A stretch of DNA of 64,000 nt from Bacillus mycoides (GCF_018742245.1 NZ_CP036132.1:2165001-2229000); one strand, 5' to 3'; positions 52,501-59,955 are shown, counted from the first letter of the stretch. Notes: generated by a model not told the origin, from the letters alone. Numbers and translations: made by a program.

Positions 52501-52601
52501 TAATTTCACACGTTCAAGAACTGAAAAACGCAATGCCAGCTGTATTAGAAGTAACGAAGCAGAAGGATGGGTGTAGTCAGACGCGGTTTGTGGTGAAATA
52601 G
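49512..52601 (+). CDS. sbcC: exonuclease subunit SbcC
   Basis: Rad50-type ATPase of 1029 residues. Walker A is GNTGAGKTT (about 35-43) and the zinc hook is CPVCG (Cys520/Cys523) between two long coiled coils. The ABC signature LSGGEKF lies near 932-938 and Walker B/D-loop is MFIDEGFGSLD. It pairs with SbcD. Length and motif order are normal. Confidence 0.95.
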   Translation: MRPIQLIMTAFGPYKQKEVIDFKDLGEHRIFAISGNTGAGKTTIFDAICYVLYGEASGEERSDTNMLRSQFADDNVYTSVELTFQLKGKSYEIKRQLGHKKQGNKTITGHAVELYEVIDEEKVPCVDRFHVTDVNKKVEDLIGLSKHQFSQIVMLPQGEFRKLLTSETENKEEILRRIFKTDRYKLMRELLDQKRKQWKDVLQEKQKERELYFRNVFKLPIRDGALLETLVEQEHVNTHQVAEALEQEKIWYNAEVEQLHVEQNDKTKQLKEEEARFHAAKAVNEKFKDLEQKNEKYSTLQENRAVIEMKEKSFKHAEQAKRLLPFEQWYEEAMQYEQQSESLLKQIIAKKEHIMNSFELAQEKFEALKNKAPERENAKKQVQRLEELQPIIASLAEKKLNLQNAEIQIGKLKEGMQKLDKQLEAHTNEKQRMFGELQKLEVALEQYVAKVEELTNMREDAKVLKQAYDVWQEKQKYEQEKEIAFHKMQLAVSAYEDMERRWLSEQAGILALHLHDGESCPVCGSMDHPKKATEQSNAIDEKELNGLREKKNVAEKSHVQLEEKWNFYRVQYEQVIEEVLNRGYRAEELVETYRALVQKGKQLAADVNALKASEETRKQIAVNIKSVEEKVEELQKQKREVETMQHRTEMECMQLRTSYEHDKQNIPESLQTVQAWKVQFDQALQELRFMEDEWEKVQEAYQHWQNENIRIQAEHDSASNQFNGAKEKKEETFTRFMKELEQSGFTDQLTYTESKLNDAEMDKLQQEIRSYYSSLEVLTKQIEELKAELKDKEYMDISSLDEQVKELEIHLDIIKEKRQRAQNAVSYITDLHENIKRIDEQIHEEEKAFQELVDLYEVMKGDNDSRISFERYILIEYLEQIVQIANERLRKLSNGQFYLKRSERVEKRNRQSGLGLDVYDAYTGQTRDVKTLSGGEKFNASLCLALGMADVIQAYEGGISIETMFIDEGFGSLDEESLTKAVDALIDLQKSGRFIGVISHVQELKNAMPAVLEVTKQKDGCSQTRFVVK

Positions 52602-52701
52602 GATTGTCAAATTGAAGGGATCTATCATTACTTTGAGCATCGTACCAAATCGGTACAACGTTTTTCAATAAAGTTCAAATGAATTTAATAATGTTTTTAT
52701 A

Positions 52702-52734
52702 TAAAGCCGTCTCTATAGTAGAGGCGGCATTTGT
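52702..52734 (+). terminator. rho-independent terminator
   Basis: AAAGCCGTCTC / GAGGCGGCATT stem about 100 bases after sbcC. Confidence 0.65.
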
Positions 52735-52760
52735 ATTATATAAAGGAATGAACGATGCAA

Positions 52761-52934
52761 TTATGAATCATTTGAAGAAGGTGGCGTATTTGCCAAACGG
52801 TTATAACTTTTAAAGGCTGCAATTGCAGATATAACACCACCTGTTAAAAATAAAGCTGAACCACCAACTAAAATAATACGACTGACGTACGTTTCACGAG
52901 CTTCTTCAACTTGTTCTTGTGACGGTGTGGGCAT
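52761..52934 (-). CDS. small single-pass membrane protein
   Basis: Protein of 57 residues: a polar start (MPTPSQEQVEEARETYVSR) and one helix (IILVGGSALFLTGGVISAIA), then FKSYNRLANTPPSSNDS. GGGGGAA lies seven bases before the ATG. Convergent with sbcC. No family recognised. Confidence 0.65.
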   Translation of the reverse strand: MPTPSQEQVEEARETYVSRIILVGGSALFLTGGVISAIAAFKSYNRLANTPPSSNDS

Positions 52935-53328
52935 ATAAATTCCCCCTCAATAATAATGTGTTTTGCAATAGTATATACAAATGCCTAACATGTGTTAAAA
53001 AAGCTGGATAGTTATAGGTAGAATCATCTAGTTGTTTTTAGTTTTGTAATAAAAAGTTATAGAAAGTTAAATGAATTCTATAGTATCCAAAAGCGTTTCA
53101 ATTATTTGAAAAATCTTCATCCTAAATTTACGCTAACTTCACATGCAGCACAAATTGAAATTGTATTATGTATATGTACCAAATAAATAAAATTGTATAG
53201 CATTGCTGTTTTTAAATAATTAAAATCCTATTATTTCTATATAAGGGTCTTAATTGTATGTTAGAGATTACATTTTATTTAGAAGCAGATTTTAATAAAA
53301 AGGAATTCAAACAAAAGGGGAATGTCTT

Positions 53329-53628
53329 ATGACAACATATACGAGCGAGATAAAAAAAAGTTTAGTTACTGAAGAAGATGTGGACATTTTAAAAATAATG
53401 GCGCATCCAATACGATTACAAATTGTAAATGAATTAAGTGTACGCAAAACTTGTAATGTAACGCAATTAACAGAAATATTAAATATTCCTCAATCGACTG
53501 TTTCGCAGCATTTATCAAAAATGAAAGGTAAGGTGCTAAGAGCTGAAAGAAGAGGATTGGAAATTTATTATTACATTAATAATTTAAAAGCAAGCAAGAT
53601 TGTTAGTGTTTTAGGATATGTAAATTAA
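53329..53628 (+). CDS. ArsR-family regulator, PagR-like
   Basis: Winged-helix repressor of 99 residues: ILKIMAHPIRLQIVNELS, then the recognition region LNIPQSTVSQHLSKMKGKVL and the wing RAERRGLEIYYYINN. No Cys metal-binding motif (ELCVCDL) is present; the only Cys is in RKTCNVTQL. From memory the sequence closely parallels PagR of B. anthracis pXO1, which represses pagA and S-layer genes. This is a chromosomal relative, and its targets cannot be seen here. AAAGGGGA precedes the ATG. Confidence 0.8.
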   Translation: MTTYTSEIKKSLVTEEDVDILKIMAHPIRLQIVNELSVRKTCNVTQLTEILNIPQSTVSQHLSKMKGKVLRAERRGLEIYYYINNLKASKIVSVLGYVN

Positions 53629-53640
53629 TGAAGTGTTATT

Positions 53641-53683
53641 ATACAAAATAGCCTCCGCTGTTAAGCGGGGGCTATTTTGTATT
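53641..53683. terminator. bidirectional terminator
   Basis: ATACAAAATAGCC-CCGC / GCGG-GGCTATTTTGTAT stem between the convergent ArsR and DUF2187 genes. Confidence 0.85.
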
Positions 53684-53686
53684 GTT

Positions 53687-53872
53687 TTATTTATTTGCAT
53701 TTAAAATTTTATAGTTTTTATGATTTACAATTGTTCGGTCAAATTCAAAAGTACCACCGCTTACATCTGTAACTTCAACTAAGACCGATTCAGTGTATAG
53801 TTTTAGTACAGATGCTGTGATCTTTAAGTTATTTCGTTGAAATAGTATAGTATCGCCTACGTTTGCTTTCAT
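53687..53872 (-). CDS. DUF2187 family protein (YkvS-like)
   Basis: Protein of 61 residues, a small beta-barrel type (MKANVGDTILFQRNNLKITA, TESVLVEVTDVS) ending IVNHKNYKIL, the DUF2187/YkvS hallmark. Role unknown. AGGAGGTAC precedes the ATG on the minus strand. Confidence 0.8.
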   Translation of the reverse strand: MKANVGDTILFQRNNLKITASVLKLYTESVLVEVTDVSGGTFEFDRTIVNHKNYKILNANK

Positions 53873-54115
53873 AGTACCTCCTTATAAAAGTCAGAAATGT
53901 TTGTTTATTATATATATTAAACCACGTATAGATATATTAGTGAATGTTTAGTTTTTATTTATCAATAAAATATTTGTTGTTTAATAAAAATTAAAGTGCA
54001 ACATTATGTAAATGAATTATATATTTTTTATTTTTATGTAGAAAATTGTAAAAAAACGTTGTAATTCTGTATGTTTCGTTAGGAAAACAAGATATACGGA
54101 AGTGGAAATGTATAA

Positions 54116-54280
54116 ATGATGGAATTTTTGATTACAAGCATTGTAATGAGAAGCCAGATTACAAGACTATTAAATGATTTGTATCAAGAAATACAGACGC
54201 AACATGTTATAAACGTTGGAGAGTTAAATAAGAATAGGATAAGCAAAATATTGAAGTCCAGCCATGGTATAATTCGATAA
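54116..54280 (+). CDS. putative 54-residue protein
   Basis: ATG-ATG start with GGAAGTGG some ten bases upstream. It encodes a mostly helical, basic protein (SQITRLLNDLYQEIQTQHV, NKNRISKILKSSHGIIR). It looks coherent but has no recognised relatives and no strong site. Confidence 0.35.
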   Translation: MMEFLITSIVMRSQITRLLNDLYQEIQTQHVINVGELNKNRISKILKSSHGIIR

Positions 54281-54424
54281 TTTTTTTGTAAAAGAAGATG
54301 TAAAAGCTTCCGTAGGTCGTACTGATGCAAAACATTATAAAAGCTGCTACGTATTTAACAAGTAGTTTTTTGTATTTCATCCTTCGTTTTATGTAACTGG
54401 TTCCATATATTTGACGCTCCGTCT

Positions 54425-54438
54425 TGTAAGTGCTTACA
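54425..54438 (+). promoter_or_regulatory. cre-like palindrome
   Basis: TGTAAGTGCTTACA is a 14-bp palindrome with one change from a cre core (TG in place of CG). It is in the leader of the OFA transporter gene. TTGACG (about 54403) upstream could be the -35 box it overlaps. Confidence 0.45.
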
Positions 54439-54491
54439 TAACGGGTAATATCCTATACAATGAAGTTGTTAAATCGAATGAGGTGGCGAAA

Positions 54492-54557
54492 ATGAAAATG
54501 AAAAAAGCATATTTAGCGAATAGCATTGAAATAGAAAGAGGAGGCGGAATGATATGA
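54492..54557 (+). CDS. 21-residue leader peptide coupled to the transporter
   Basis: GAGGTG six bases before ATG 54492 opens MKMKKAYLANSIEIERGGGM plus I. Its stop (TGA 54555-54557) overlaps the transporter ATG as ATGA, and the transporter's own Shine-Dalgarno (AGAGGAGGCGG) lies inside the peptide gene. This is the layout of a translational coupling leader. Confidence 0.45.
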   Translation: MKMKKAYLANSIEIERGGGMI

Positions 54558-55756
54558 AAAAATCAACTGTTAATCCATGGCTTGTTGTCCTTGGAACAGT
54601 CATAGTACAAATGGGGCTTGGAACGATATATACATGGAGTTTATTCAATCAGCCCTTAGTGAGTAAATACGGTTGGAGTCTTAACGCTGTTGCTATAACT
54701 TTCTCAATTACTAGCCTTTCTTTAGCGTTTTCAACTTTGTTTGCGAGTAAATTGCAAGAAAAATGGGGACTTCGTAAACTTATTATGATAGCTGGACTAG
54801 CATTAGGAATGGGATTAGTGCTTAGTTCACAAGCTTCCTCATTAATATTGCTTTATGTATTAGCAGGAGTTGTTGTAGGTTACGCAGATGGTACAGCATA
54901 TATCACTTCACTATCCAATTTAATAAAGTGGTTTCCAGAGCGTAAAGGTTTAATCGCCGGTATATCTGTCTCTGCATATGGTACAGGTAGCCTAATATTT
55001 AAATACATAAACGCAATGTTGATTGATTCAGTTGGTGTATCGCAAGCGTTTATATACTGGGGTTTAATTGTTACAGCTATGATCGTGATTGGCGCTTGTT
55101 TAATCCATCAAGCTGCTGATCAAGGTGCAGTTCAGGAAACAAAAACTAAAGAATATACAACAAAAGAAATGTTAGGCACAAAACAAGTATACTTATTATT
55201 TATTATGTTATTTACATCATGTATGAGTGGCTTATACTTAATTGGCATGGTAAAAGATATCGGTGTTCAACTTGTAGGGCTTAGCGCAGCAACAGCAGCT
55301 AATGCGGTGGCTATGGTTGCAATCTTCAATACATTGGGTCGTATCATTCTAGGACCGTTATCAGATAAAATCGGCCGTTTAAAAATCGTTACTGGTACTT
55401 TTGTTGCTATGGCGACTTCAGTCTTGGTTCTAAGTTTCGTAGATTTAAATTATGGTATCTACTTCGTCTGTGTAGCAAGTGTAGCGTTTTGCTTTGGTGG
55501 AAATATCACTATTTTCCCAGCTATTGTTGGTGATTTCTTCGGTATGAAAAACCATAGTAAGAACTACGGAATTGTGTATCAAGGATTTGGATTTGGAGCG
55601 CTTGCAGGTTCCTTTATCGGTGCACTTCTAGGTGGATTCAAACCAACCTTTATGGTGATCGGCGTATTATGTGTCGTGTCATTCATTATCTCAATTTTAA
55701 TTCAAGCACCTAATCAGAAAAAAGAAAAAGAAGAAGAGTATCGCAGCGTAGCGTAA
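54554..55756 (+). CDS. MFS transporter, OFA (oxalate/formate antiporter) family
   Basis: Membrane protein of 400 residues with 12 predicted helices, beginning NPWLVVLGTVIVQMGLGTIY, then YTWSLFNQPLVSKYGWS, both typical of the OFA family that carries small organic acids such as oxalate, formate or pyruvate. GPLSDKIGRLKIVTG is the second MFS motif. The C-tail is acidic (KKEKEEEYRS). A leader peptide, a cre-like site and a strong site (AGAGGAGGCGG) suggest tight control by carbon supply. The substrate is not known. Confidence 0.85.
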   Translation: MKKSTVNPWLVVLGTVIVQMGLGTIYTWSLFNQPLVSKYGWSLNAVAITFSITSLSLAFSTLFASKLQEKWGLRKLIMIAGLALGMGLVLSSQASSLILLYVLAGVVVGYADGTAYITSLSNLIKWFPERKGLIAGISVSAYGTGSLIFKYINAMLIDSVGVSQAFIYWGLIVTAMIVIGACLIHQAADQGAVQETKTKEYTTKEMLGTKQVYLLFIMLFTSCMSGLYLIGMVKDIGVQLVGLSAATAANAVAMVAIFNTLGRIILGPLSDKIGRLKIVTGTFVAMATSVLVLSFVDLNYGIYFVCVASVAFCFGGNITIFPAIVGDFFGMKNHSKNYGIVYQGFGFGALAGSFIGALLGGFKPTFMVIGVLCVVSFIISILIQAPNQKKEKEEEYRSVA

Positions 55757-55842
55757 ATATTTAAATTATCTATAACACTATGATAACTAAAAAGTCCCCT
55801 ATTAAAATGAAGTGACCCCCGAAAGTTAGACAGGTCGTTTCA

Positions 55843-56745
55843 TTAGGCAGCTTCTAGGGTATGAGCCCGGTATTGTACCGGGCTCATACCCTTTAATTTT
55901 GCCTTAATTCTTTTATGATTATAGTATTCTATATACTTTGCTAATTCTTGTTTGAAATGTGTTATACTTTCAAATTCTTTTCGATACAGAAATTCTGATT
56001 TCATGATACCAAAGAAATTTTCAATAACGGCATTGTCATAACAGTTTCCTTTGCGAGACATACTTTGAGTAATGCCACAGTTCTTAAGAGAATGACGGTA
56101 TTGTTTCATTTGATAGTGCCAACCTTGATCAGAATGAATGAGGAGTTTATCCTGATCTGTTATACGTTCAAAAGCTTGATCTAACATCGTTGAAACAAGG
56201 GAATAGGTCGGTCTTGAACCAATTGTATAGGTAATAATTTCACTATTAAACAAATCCAACATTGGTGATAAGTATAACTTCTCCCCAAATAACTTAAACT
56301 CCGTAATATCTGTAACCCACTTTTCATTTGGTTTTACAGCTTGGAAGTTGCGATTTAAAATATTTGGCGCAATTTTCCCAACTGTCCCTTTGTAAGAGCG
56401 ATATTTTTTCATACGAACAAGACATTTTAACCCTAATTCTTTCATAAGGCGATACACTTTTTTATGATTTACTTTGTGTCCACGATTCATAAGTTCATCA
56501 CGAATACGACGATACCCATAACACCCATCGTGTTCATTATAAATAGCTTGAATCAGTTCTTTTACTTCTGCATTTGGATCAGGACGATTGAACTGTTTCA
56601 TCCAGTAATAGTACGTACTACGTGGAATGTTTGCGAGTTGAAGTAACTCCTTGACAGGAAATTCATGCCTTAACTCATAGATTACTTGCGCTTTGTCTTG
56701 TTTGGTGATTTTTCCTTGTTTTGAACTAAGGCATTCAACTTTTTT
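55843..56745 (-). CDS. IS3 transposase OrfB (DDE catalytic part)
   Basis: Integrase-core transposase. The DDE residues lie in EKWVTDITEF, IHSDQGWHYQ and NAVIENFFGIMKSE. HGCYGYRRIRDEL is the HTH_21 segment before the core. The frame is open from the slippery site at 56745, so OrfB is made as an OrfAB fusion by -1 frameshifting. A free start near 56601 (MKQFNRPDPN) is also possible. Confidence 0.85.
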   Translation of the reverse strand, partial: KKVECLSSKQGKITKQDKAQVIYELRHEFPVKELLQLANIPRSTYYYWMKQFNRPDPNAEVKELIQAIYNEHDGCYGYRRIRDELMNRGHKVNHKKVYRLMKELGLKCLVRMKKYRSYKGTVGKIAPNILNRNFQAVKPNEKWVTDITEFKLFGEKLYLSPMLDLFNSEIITYTIGSRPTYSLVSTMLDQAFERITDQDKLLIHSDQGWHYQMKQYRHSLKNCGITQSMSRKGNCYDNAVIENFFGIMKSEFLYRKEFESITHFKQELAKYIEYYNHKRIKAKLKGMSPVQYRAHTLEAA

Positions 56746-57188
56746 AAATATGCATTTTCCATCCGTAAACGCTCATTTTCGGCTTGTAGTGCTTCTATTG
56801 AACCTTCTACTACTGGTTTTATTTTTTTATCTTTCATGGTTGGACGCCCCTTTTTCTTTGATTGTAGGGCATCCAATCCTCCTGTTTCATAGGCTATTTT
56901 CCATTTCCGAAGTGTTTCATAAGACGGAATATTGAAAAGCGCCGCTGTTTCTCTGATAGATGTCCCGTGTTCATTCATATAATAAAGTACATCTAGTTTA
57001 TACTGAGCTGAGTATAATGTATAGCACTTGTCAAAGGCCCTTTCACCTGAAGATTCATATCGTCTAATCCACTCACGAATTAAAACAGGAGTAACTCCTA
57101 TAGATTTAGCAATTGTTTTTCCACTCTCTGAACCATCTAAATATCGTTTCACCGCTTGGATTTTTTCTTTTGAAGAAAATTTAGCCAT
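56682..57188 (-). CDS. IS3 OrfA (helix-turn-helix, leucine zipper)
   Basis: Protein of 168 residues. It has two helix-turn-helix segments (SGKTIAKSIGVTPVLIREWI, SIRETAALFNIPSYETLRKW) and a C-terminal leucine-zipper-like coil (IEALQAENERLRMENAYLKK). It binds the IS ends. GGAGGTG precedes the ATG at 57188. The heptamer A-AAA-AAG (56745-56739 on the minus strand) is in the right zero frame for -1 slippage into orfB. Confidence 0.85.
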   Translation of the reverse strand: MAKFSSKEKIQAVKRYLDGSESGKTIAKSIGVTPVLIREWIRRYESSGERAFDKCYTLYSAQYKLDVLYYMNEHGTSIRETAALFNIPSYETLRKWKIAYETGGLDALQSKKKGRPTMKDKKIKPVVEGSIEALQAENERLRMENAYLKKLNALVQNKEKSPNKTKRK

Positions 57189-57281
57189 AAAAAATGCACC
57201 TCCAATTGTTAGACCGTGTCTAACAATTGGGGTGCACTTCAAAATAGGGGACTTTTTTCTGATACATAATAAAATTAGGAA

Positions 57282-57315
57282 AGGAAAGTGGATAACGAAC
57301 CACTTTCTTTTTTTC
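57282..57315 (+). terminator. terminator, probably of the OFA transporter gene
   Basis: GAAAGTGG / CCACTTTC stem followed by seven T. It lies only 25 bases beyond the IS, which now separates it from the transporter gene. Confidence 0.75.
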
Positions 57316-57636
57316 TTCATGAACTATTTTTAATTGTTTTTCTCTACTCAGCCTTTATGATTTACATAATTTTACTAATGGGAGGGCCAGTGAAGCACCT
57401 AATTGGATTATATTGGAATACTATTGAGTGATGCATAATATATGAGAATCTTTGATTATATATAGGATATTCATTGAGAAATGCAAGATGAAAAATAAAA
57501 TATTTTCAGAAAAATGTTGAGAAAAGAAAAACTTAAATTTTTGATAAAGTATTGTAGATGAAGAAATCTACAGGTTCTCTTTTGGAATTTCAAAAAAGAT
57601 GATAAGAAATTATAGATTAAATTTTTATTTAAAGTA

Positions 57637-57669
57637 CCATGTAATGCTTAAAGATGAAGCATTACATGG
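57637..57669. promoter_or_regulatory. 13-bp perfect inverted repeat upstream of dhb
   Basis: CCATGTAATGCTT (57637-57649) and AAGCATTACATGG (57657-57669) with a seven-base spacer. It ends 38 bases before the dhb -35 box and has no T-run on the plus strand, so an operator is more likely than a terminator. Confidence 0.5.
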
Positions 57670-57706
57670 AAACGTAAAAAAAATTTATCTGAAAAATAAA
57701 AAAAGA

Positions 57707-57770
57707 TTGACAAGTATATTGAGAAACATTATCATTTCGATGTAGATACAGAAAATGAAAATCATTATCA
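57707..57770 (+). promoter_or_regulatory. dhb promoter with Fur boxes
   Basis: TTGACA (57707-57712) and TATCAT (57730-57735) with 17-base spacing form a sigma-A promoter. A Fur-box-like TGAGAAACATTATCA (57720-57734) overlaps the -10, and TGAAAATCATTATCA (57756-57770) matches the 7-1-7 Fur consensus with one change. Iron repression of the bacillibactin operon is expected. Confidence 0.8.
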
Positions 57771-57811
57771 ATAGATTGGTTTTGTTTCCTTTTCTATAAT
57801 TAAGTAATAGA

Positions 57812-57850
57812 AAACACACTTGACCAATTAGTTTAGTAAGTGTATTATTT
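57812..57850 (+). terminator. possible attenuator hairpin in the dhb leader
   Basis: ACACTT / AAGTGT stem followed by ATTATTTTTT. The stem is short. If used, it would end transcripts between the two Fur regions. Confidence 0.4.
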
Positions 57851-57853
57851 TTT

Positions 57854-57894
57854 ACAACATAATTGATAATGAAAATCATTATCGTTTATGTTGT
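57854..57894 (+). promoter_or_regulatory. 41-bp palindrome with central Fur box, before dhbA
   Basis: The arms ACAACATAATTGATAATGA and TCATTATCGTTTATGTTGT match at 17 of 19 positions around AAA. The centre GATAATGAAAATCATTATC holds overlapping Fur half-sites. It lies 38 bases before the dhbA start, and the arms extend well beyond a normal Fur box. Confidence 0.7.
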
Positions 57895-57931
57895 TTAATG
57901 AGATTAATTTTTATATGAGAGGATAGAGGAA

Positions 57932-58717
57932 ATGAACTTAGGGGAATTTGATGGAAAAACCGTTTTAGTAACAGGTGCCGCTCAAGGTATAGGTAGTGTT
58001 GTAGCAAAAATGTTTTTAGAAAGAGGAGCTACAGTTATTGCGGTTGATCAAAATGCAGAAGGGCTTAATATGTTTTTAAATCATTATGCATCAAATGAAA
58101 GTCGTATTAAGACGTTTCATTTAGATGTGAGTGATAGTGTCGCTGTTGAAGAGGTAGTAGAACGAATTGAAAATGATATAGCGCCAATAGATATTTTAGT
58201 AAATGTTGCAGGGGTTCTACGTATGGGAGCGATTCACTCTTTAAGTGACGAAGAATGGAATAAAACATTCTCTGTAAATACTACAGGAGTTTTCTATATG
58301 TCCCGAGCAGTAAGTAAACATATGATGTTAAGGAAGTCAGGGGCAATTGTTACAGTTGGTTCAAATGCGGCAAATACTCCGAGAATGGAGATGGCTGCGT
58401 ATGCTGCATCAAAAGCTGCAACGACGATGTTCATGAAGTGTTTAGGATTAGAACTTGCAGCATACAATATTCGTTGTAACTTAGTTTCTCCGGGTTCTAC
58501 TGAAACTGAAATGCAAAGATTACTATGGGCTGATGAGAATGGAGCTAAAAATATAATTGCTGGTTCTCAAAATACATATAGACTCGGAATTCCTTTACAA
58601 AAAATTGCACAACCTTCAGAAATTGCTGAAGCAGTATTGTTTTTAGCTTCAGATAAAGCAAGTCATATTACAATGCACAATTTATGTGTAGATGGCGGAG
58701 CTACATTAGGAGCTTAA
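57932..58717 (+). CDS. dhbA: 2,3-dihydro-2,3-dihydroxybenzoate dehydrogenase
   Basis: SDR enzyme of 261 residues that oxidises 2,3-dihydro-2,3-dihydroxybenzoate to 2,3-dihydroxybenzoate with NAD. TGAAQGIG is the cofactor loop, and the catalytic residues are Ser144, Tyr157 and Lys161 (YAASK). It is first in the dhbACEBF order for bacillibactin (2,3-DHB-Gly-Thr trilactone). GAGAGGATAGAGG precedes the ATG. Confidence 0.95.
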   Translation: MNLGEFDGKTVLVTGAAQGIGSVVAKMFLERGATVIAVDQNAEGLNMFLNHYASNESRIKTFHLDVSDSVAVEEVVERIENDIAPIDILVNVAGVLRMGAIHSLSDEEWNKTFSVNTTGVFYMSRAVSKHMMLRKSGAIVTVGSNAANTPRMEMAAYAASKAATTMFMKCLGLELAAYNIRCNLVSPGSTETEMQRLLWADENGAKNIIAGSQNTYRLGIPLQKIAQPSEIAEAVLFLASDKASHITMHNLCVDGGATLGA

Positions 58718-58743
58718 TAAAAAATTCAGGAGGTTATTATACT

Positions 58744-59943
58744 ATGAATGAACTTACAGCCGTAAAGGAACTGTCAGAAAAACTTTTAGAAGATTATAAG
58801 ACTGAATCTTCATTCTTTTTCGCTTCACCAAATCGAACGATATTGGCAGAAGGAGAGTTTACTACAGTAAAACATAGTGAAATCGAAAGTTTTCCAGAGC
58901 TTGTAAAGGCGGTATTAAGTAATGCCAAACAGGATGGAAATCCAAATCCTATCGTTGTAGGAGCTTTGCCATTTGATCGTAGAAAAGAAGTTCAACTTAT
59001 TGTACCAGAATATTGCAGAATTACTGAGCGTTTACAGTTAGAAAAAACAAATGAGATAAAACAAAATGAGAAACTGGCATTTGAAATGACACCAGTTCCA
59101 GGGCCTGAAGTTTACATGAATGGTGTGAAGCAAGGAATAGCAAAAATTCAGGACGGAGATTTAAAGAAAATCGTGCTATCTAGATCGTTGGATGTTAAAT
59201 CTTCAGAGGTAATTGATAAACAAAAGCTTCTTCGTGAATTAGCAGAACATAATAAGCACGGCTACACATTTGCTGTTAATTTACCGAAAGATGAAAACGA
59301 GAAAAGTAAGGTGTTAATTGGAGCAAGCCCTGAATTACTTGTTTCACGTCATGGTATGCAAGTAATTTCTAATCCGTTAGCTGGTTCAAGACCACGTAGT
59401 GATGATCCAGCAGAAGATAAAAGAAGAGCAGAAGAATTACTTTCTTCTCCAAAAGATTTACATGAACATGCGGTAGTAGTTGAAGCGGTTGCTGCTGCGC
59501 TTCGTCCGTACTGTCATACATTACATGTGCCAGAAAAACCATCAGTTATTCATAGTGAAGCAATGTGGCATTTGTCTACAGAAGTGAAAGGTGAACTTAA
59601 GGATCCAAATACTACTTCTTTAGAATTAGCAATTGCTCTTCATCCTACGCCAGCAGTTTGCGGAACTCCAATGGAAGAAGCAAGAGAAGCTATTCAAAAA
59701 ATTGAGCCATTTGACCGTGAATTCTTTACAGGAATGTTAGGGTGGAGCGATTTAAATGGAGATGGTGAATGGATTGTTACAATTCGATGTGCTGAAGTGC
59801 AAGAAAATACACTTCGCTTATATGCAGGCGCTGGAGTTGTTGCTGAGTCAAACCCAGAAGATGAGTTAGCAGAAACATCAGCTAAATTCCAAACAATGTT
59901 GAAAGCTTTAGGGTTAAGTGATAGTTCAGTGAATGAAAAGTAG
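58744..59943 (+). CDS. dhbC: isochorismate synthase
   Basis: Chorismate-utilising enzyme of 399 residues that converts chorismate to isochorismate. Family motifs: KIVLSRSLDV, VLIGASPELLVSRHG, LAGSRPR and HPTPAVCGTP, FDREFFTGMLGW. It begins the path to 2,3-dihydroxybenzoate. The start at 58744 follows AGGAGGTTATT; a longer frame overlapping dhbA lacks a site. Confidence 0.95.
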   Translation: MNELTAVKELSEKLLEDYKTESSFFFASPNRTILAEGEFTTVKHSEIESFPELVKAVLSNAKQDGNPNPIVVGALPFDRRKEVQLIVPEYCRITERLQLEKTNEIKQNEKLAFEMTPVPGPEVYMNGVKQGIAKIQDGDLKKIVLSRSLDVKSSEVIDKQKLLRELAEHNKHGYTFAVNLPKDENEKSKVLIGASPELLVSRHGMQVISNPLAGSRPRSDDPAEDKRRAEELLSSPKDLHEHAVVVEAVAAALRPYCHTLHVPEKPSVIHSEAMWHLSTEVKGELKDPNTTSLELAIALHPTPAVCGTPMEEAREAIQKIEPFDREFFTGMLGWSDLNGDGEWIVTIRCAEVQENTLRLYAGAGVVAESNPEDELAETSAKFQTMLKALGLSDSSVNEK

Positions 59944-59955
59944 GGGGAAGAAAGA

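Larger units (their letters stand above)
53873..54491 (+). other. intergenic region before the OFA transporter
   Basis: About 620 AT-rich bases. It contains a possible 54-codon ORF (54116-54280), a hairpin CTAC / GTAG with T-run at about 54345-54372, and the cre-like site at 54425. Confidence 0.4.
55789..57257 (-). mobile_element. IS3-family insertion sequence (IS150-like group)
   Basis: Element of about 1.47 kb with imperfect terminal inverted repeats. Both ends read AAAAAGTCCCCTATT inward, then GAAGTG-ACCCC or GAAGTGCACCCC and a TTAGACA-GGTC or TTAGACACGGTC block. It carries orfA and orfB in two frames with a slippery A6G. TGATA occurs at 55781-55785 and 57260-57264 near the two ends and may be the target duplication, though it is not flush with the repeats. 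Both frames look intact, so it could be active. Confidence 0.85.
57258..57706 (+). other. region between the IS and the dhb promoter
   Basis: About 450 AT-rich bases with a strong terminator at 57282-57315 and a 13-bp inverted repeat at 57637-57669. No gene is seen. Confidence 0.5.

Noticed and set aside
57685..57879. 64-codon minus-strand frame upstream of dhbA
   Set aside because: It lies over the dhb promoter, Fur boxes and hairpin, with no site or known similarity.
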